Origin: CAG-390 sp964579135
GTDB lineage: Bacteria; Bacillota; Clostridia; Oscillospirales; CAG-272
Assembly: GCA_964579135.1 (NCBI GenBank)
Contig: CAZOFD010000010.1
Coordinates: 1-53,636, forward strand
Length of the DNA: 53,636 bases
Direction of reading: 5' to 3'
Shown: positions 51,521 to 53,636 of the stretch, in pieces
Layout of the letters: each line of letters begins with the position of its first letter
How positions within the stretch are numbered: position 1 is the stretch's first letter
The notes under the pieces: generated by a model
Databases searched by the model: none
The model's input: only the letters and a program-made list of their open reading frames with translations
What the model was told of the DNA's origin: nothing
Translations under genes and position numbers: made by a program

Positions 51521-51611
51521 AATCTTGCTCCTTTATCTCCGTATTATCCGAGCCTCCAAAAGGCTTTTGGACTTGATTTTCGCTTTCGTTTTTGCCGCCT
51601 CGGGCGTATTT

Positions 51612-51656
51612 CAAAAACTTCGGCGCGGCGACACCCCTTAGGTGCCGCCGCGCCGA
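51612..51656 (-). terminator. Terminator after the MBL lipoprotein gene
   Basis: CGGCGCGGCG pairs with CGCCGCGCCG across a short inner stem; on the minus strand it is followed by AAGTTTTTG. Confidence 0.75.
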
Positions 51657-51701
51657 GATGACGGGAGCGCACGTGCGCCGCCGTTCGGTTCTATACCTTT
51701 T

Positions 51702-53447
51702 TTATACTTTGGGCTCCCATCTCGGCTCAGCTACCCAGGTATCAAAGTTCTTTATCGTGATATTGCTCTCGCGTGCAACGAGGTTGGTCTTGTTGCTTTG
51801 GAAGAATTTTTTGTTTATATTGAGAGCGGAAACGTTTGCTTTGCCCGCCGTATCGTAGTCGTGCGTACTTACGGGCCAAAGGATCAGCGTCGCATTGTTT
51901 ATACCGTAGATGTTTTCGGGCGAGGTGTTGTTGTAACCGTGGTGCGCAACCTGAATAACGTCGGTGTCGAGTTCCTTGCCGTAGATGCTGTAAAGCGCAC
52001 GGTTTTGGTTGCCCTCGGAGTCGGCGAGGAAGAGCATACTCTTGCCTTGGAAGTTAACCTTGGTTACGACGCTCGAGTTGTTATGCGATTTGATGGACTC
52101 GGGCAAAACGATATCCTGACCGCCGAGCACGGTAATCGTGATATCCGCATAAGTGAACTGCTGACCGGGGTGCGCCTTAACGACGCTTTCGGGCTGCCAA
52201 CGTGCGATAGAGTTCGACATCCAGTTTATTCGGTGCTTGATACCCGCCGTGATCATCCATTCGTCGGTGGGCTGGCTGTATATAACCTGCTTTACGGTGA
52301 TATGGTTACGGCACGTGACCTGCTCGGACATATCCATAAACGCGCCGAGGTGGTCGTTGTGGATATGGGTAATGAGCCAGCCGGATATTACCATATTGTC
52401 GGGGTCGTCGGCAAGCTCTCTGAGCGTTTGGTACATCCACTTCCAAATACCTTTGTTGCTGCTACCCTCGTTCGAGATACCGCCGTCGATTATAAAGAAC
52501 GAGCCGTCGGAAAGCTTAAAGATAAAGCCCATACCTCCGGGGTAACCGGTCTGACCGTTGGATACCATAGTAAACGAGGGCTTGGAGGTCGCCTCGTACA
52601 CGTTGTCTTCCGCAAGTGCGGGAAGATCGAACTTTTCGCGGCTGTCTACCGTTATTCTCATTTCCGCATTGGCTGCGAAATACATAAGATTGACTATCTG
52701 ATCTTTGGTAACGTAGGTGTAATATTTGTTTTCGCCGATAACGTTTTCGGTATAATAAGTAAAGCCCGAGGTCTTATACGTCTTTACGTATTTTTCGAAC
52801 TTTTCACGGCTGACCTTGTTGACCGTTTTCAAAACGGAGCCGTCGCCGATCTCTATGCTCTGCTCGAACTCTTTACCGTTGTAAAGGGGAAGATCCAAAG
52901 CGCCGCTGAGCTTCGTCTCGTCGAACGAGGGTACGTCGCTTGCCGAGAGAGTGATATTCCAGCTCGAGTCGATAACGAGCTCGCCGTTCGAAACCTTTTG
53001 CGATACGAGCTGAACGACCGTCTCTACGAGTTTCGCCGCAGCTCTGGGCGTTTTGTAAGCGAGAACGTACTTGTTGCCGACGATCTTCGCCATCGCAACC
53101 GCATCGCCGAGCTCGTCGTAGACCTTCTTGGACTCGTCGAGGCCGGACTCGCCCAAAACGATAGCGGGAGCGGCGGTATCGACCTTCAAAACGTCGTTAT
53201 ATATCGTCGGGATCTTGCCTACGGCAGATTCTATTGCCGCTCTGACGTCTATATAATACGCGACTTCTGTTTTATTCGCGACGACGGAAGCGAAAATCTC
53301 GCCGTTTTGAAATACGGGTATAAAATCCGGATCGGTACCGTTTCCGGTTGTTTCTTCGCCGGTCGTGTTTGCCGGAGCGCAGGCGACAAATACCGGCGCA
53401 AGTATGATCAACGCAAGCGCCAAAGCCAAGGCTTTGATCTTTTTCAT
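51702..53447 (-). CDS. Lipoprotein with metallo-beta-lactamase fold
   Basis: A 581-residue exported lipoprotein: signal peptide with lipobox LIILAPVFVAC (Cys23), a Thr/Gly linker, an N-terminal domain of about 150 residues (IVLGESGLDESKKVY, YKTPRAAAKLVE) of the kind found beside glycosidase domains, and a C-terminal MBL domain (from about 265; HIHNDH at 361-366). The C-terminal part closely resembles the protein at 50261. ATG 53447 after CGGAGGAAAACA. It is anchored outside the cell. Confidence 0.87.
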   Translation of the reverse strand: MKKIKALALALALIILAPVFVACAPANTTGEETTGNGTDPDFIPVFQNGEIFASVVANKTEVAYYIDVRAAIESAVGKIPTIYNDVLKVDTAAPAIVLGESGLDESKKVYDELGDAVAMAKIVGNKYVLAYKTPRAAAKLVETVVQLVSQKVSNGELVIDSSWNITLSASDVPSFDETKLSGALDLPLYNGKEFEQSIEIGDGSVLKTVNKVSREKFEKYVKTYKTSGFTYYTENVIGENKYYTYVTKDQIVNLMYFAANAEMRITVDSREKFDLPALAEDNVYEATSKPSFTMVSNGQTGYPGGMGFIFKLSDGSFFIIDGGISNEGSSNKGIWKWMYQTLRELADDPDNMVISGWLITHIHNDHLGAFMDMSEQVTCRNHITVKQVIYSQPTDEWMITAGIKHRINWMSNSIARWQPESVVKAHPGQQFTYADITITVLGGQDIVLPESIKSHNNSSVVTKVNFQGKSMLFLADSEGNQNRALYSIYGKELDTDVIQVAHHGYNNTSPENIYGINNATLILWPVSTHDYDTAGKANVSALNINKKFFQSNKTNLVARESNITIKNFDTWVAEPRWEPKV

Positions 53448-53530
53448 TGTTTTCCTCCGTTGGTTTGATTTTTAATAATATTTCTTCGTCGTTGCCGCAA
53501 AAAACGCCGCAACAAATTTCGAACGCTGTA

Positions 53531-53578
53531 AAAAACGGGCGCCGATCATAATGCGAACATTGCAAAATCGGTGCCCGT
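53531..53578 (-). terminator. Terminator of the tRNA-Leu transcript
   Basis: ACGGGCACCGAT and ATCGGCGCCCGT arms (one mismatch) with T-run on the minus strand. Confidence 0.75.
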
Positions 53579-53581
53579 TTG

Positions 53582-53636
53582 TGGTGCCGGTGGCCGGACT
53601 CGAACCGGCACGCTGTCGCCAGCGGTGGATTTTGAG
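53582..53636 (-). tRNA. tRNA-Leu (anticodon CAA), 3' part
   Basis: The window ends inside this gene on the minus strand. Anticodon loop CTCAAAA, long variable arm CGCTG-GCGA-CAGCG, T-arm GCCGG-TTCGAGT-CCGGC, acceptor arm ACCGGC and encoded CCA. A long variable arm with CAA points to leucine. The 5' half is outside the window. Confidence 0.9.

Noticed and set aside
1..53636. CRISPR arrays, transposases, phage genes, toxin-antitoxin pairs
   Set aside because: No regular spaced repeats or such genes were found on either strand.

Overview
The window looks like a chromosomal segment of a Gram-positive, endospore-forming member of the Clostridia. Support comes from a CwlD-type cortex amidase, a SpoIID/PG-binding gene set, IreB, ZapA with a U32 peptidase, a T-box leader, CsoR/CopA, an orphan ClpC, a flavodiiron protein, and many promoters of the form TTGACA-17-TATAAT. 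GC is about 50 percent and codons such as AUA and CGC are frequent. No phage, insertion sequence or CRISPR array was seen. The species cannot be named from the sequence alone.

Layout. 1-6.5 kb: the end of rplA with its terminator; a divergent XRE regulator and SLOG protein; a T-box leader, probably for tRNA-Ile, ahead of a HTH-cupin-AMP-ligase fusion; a CwlD-like amidase; radA. 6.6-14.7 kb: enolase (minus strand); a PTS IIC-type membrane protein; an unknown membrane protein; cysE; a cytidylate-kinase-like protein; ireB overlapping ribF; a DacF-like protein that has lost its catalytic motifs; an acyl carrier protein. 14.8-25.3 kb: flavodiiron protein, long-chain acyl-CoA ligase and anion permease (minus); phosphoglucomutase and tRNA-Arg (plus); a membrane protein, U32 peptidase and ZapA (minus).

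25.6-35.5 kb: RNHCP protein, then SPFH, zinc-ribbon and TPM genes resembling the Bacillus YdjI/YdjG/YdjH set, and an SDR reductase. A three-gene minus-strand operon follows (beta-sandwich protein, SpoIID-like protein with PG-binding repeats, double PG-binding protein). Next is a TetR regulator with a His/Cys cluster, divergent from a P1B metal ATPase. 35.8-44.7 kb: orphan clpC with a palindrome array upstream; an operon of GT8, PlsC-like and CrtO-like genes; a copper operon of CsoR operator, csoR and a copA whose C-terminus is a CopZ domain with its own ribosome-binding site and ATG.

44.7-53.6 kb (minus): two related metallo-beta-lactamase-fold proteins (one lipoprotein, one without a signal peptide), two related beta-helix proteins without signal peptides, an aldose 1-epimerase-like protein and a GH94 phosphorylase, ending in a partial tRNA-Leu(CAA). 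Duplicated gene types and predicted intracellular beta-helix proteins beside a phosphorylase make this the least familiar locus of the window. The main single-gene surprises are the T-box-controlled acyl ligase fusion, the nested copZ start, the dead DacF homologue, and the TetR metal-sensor candidate.
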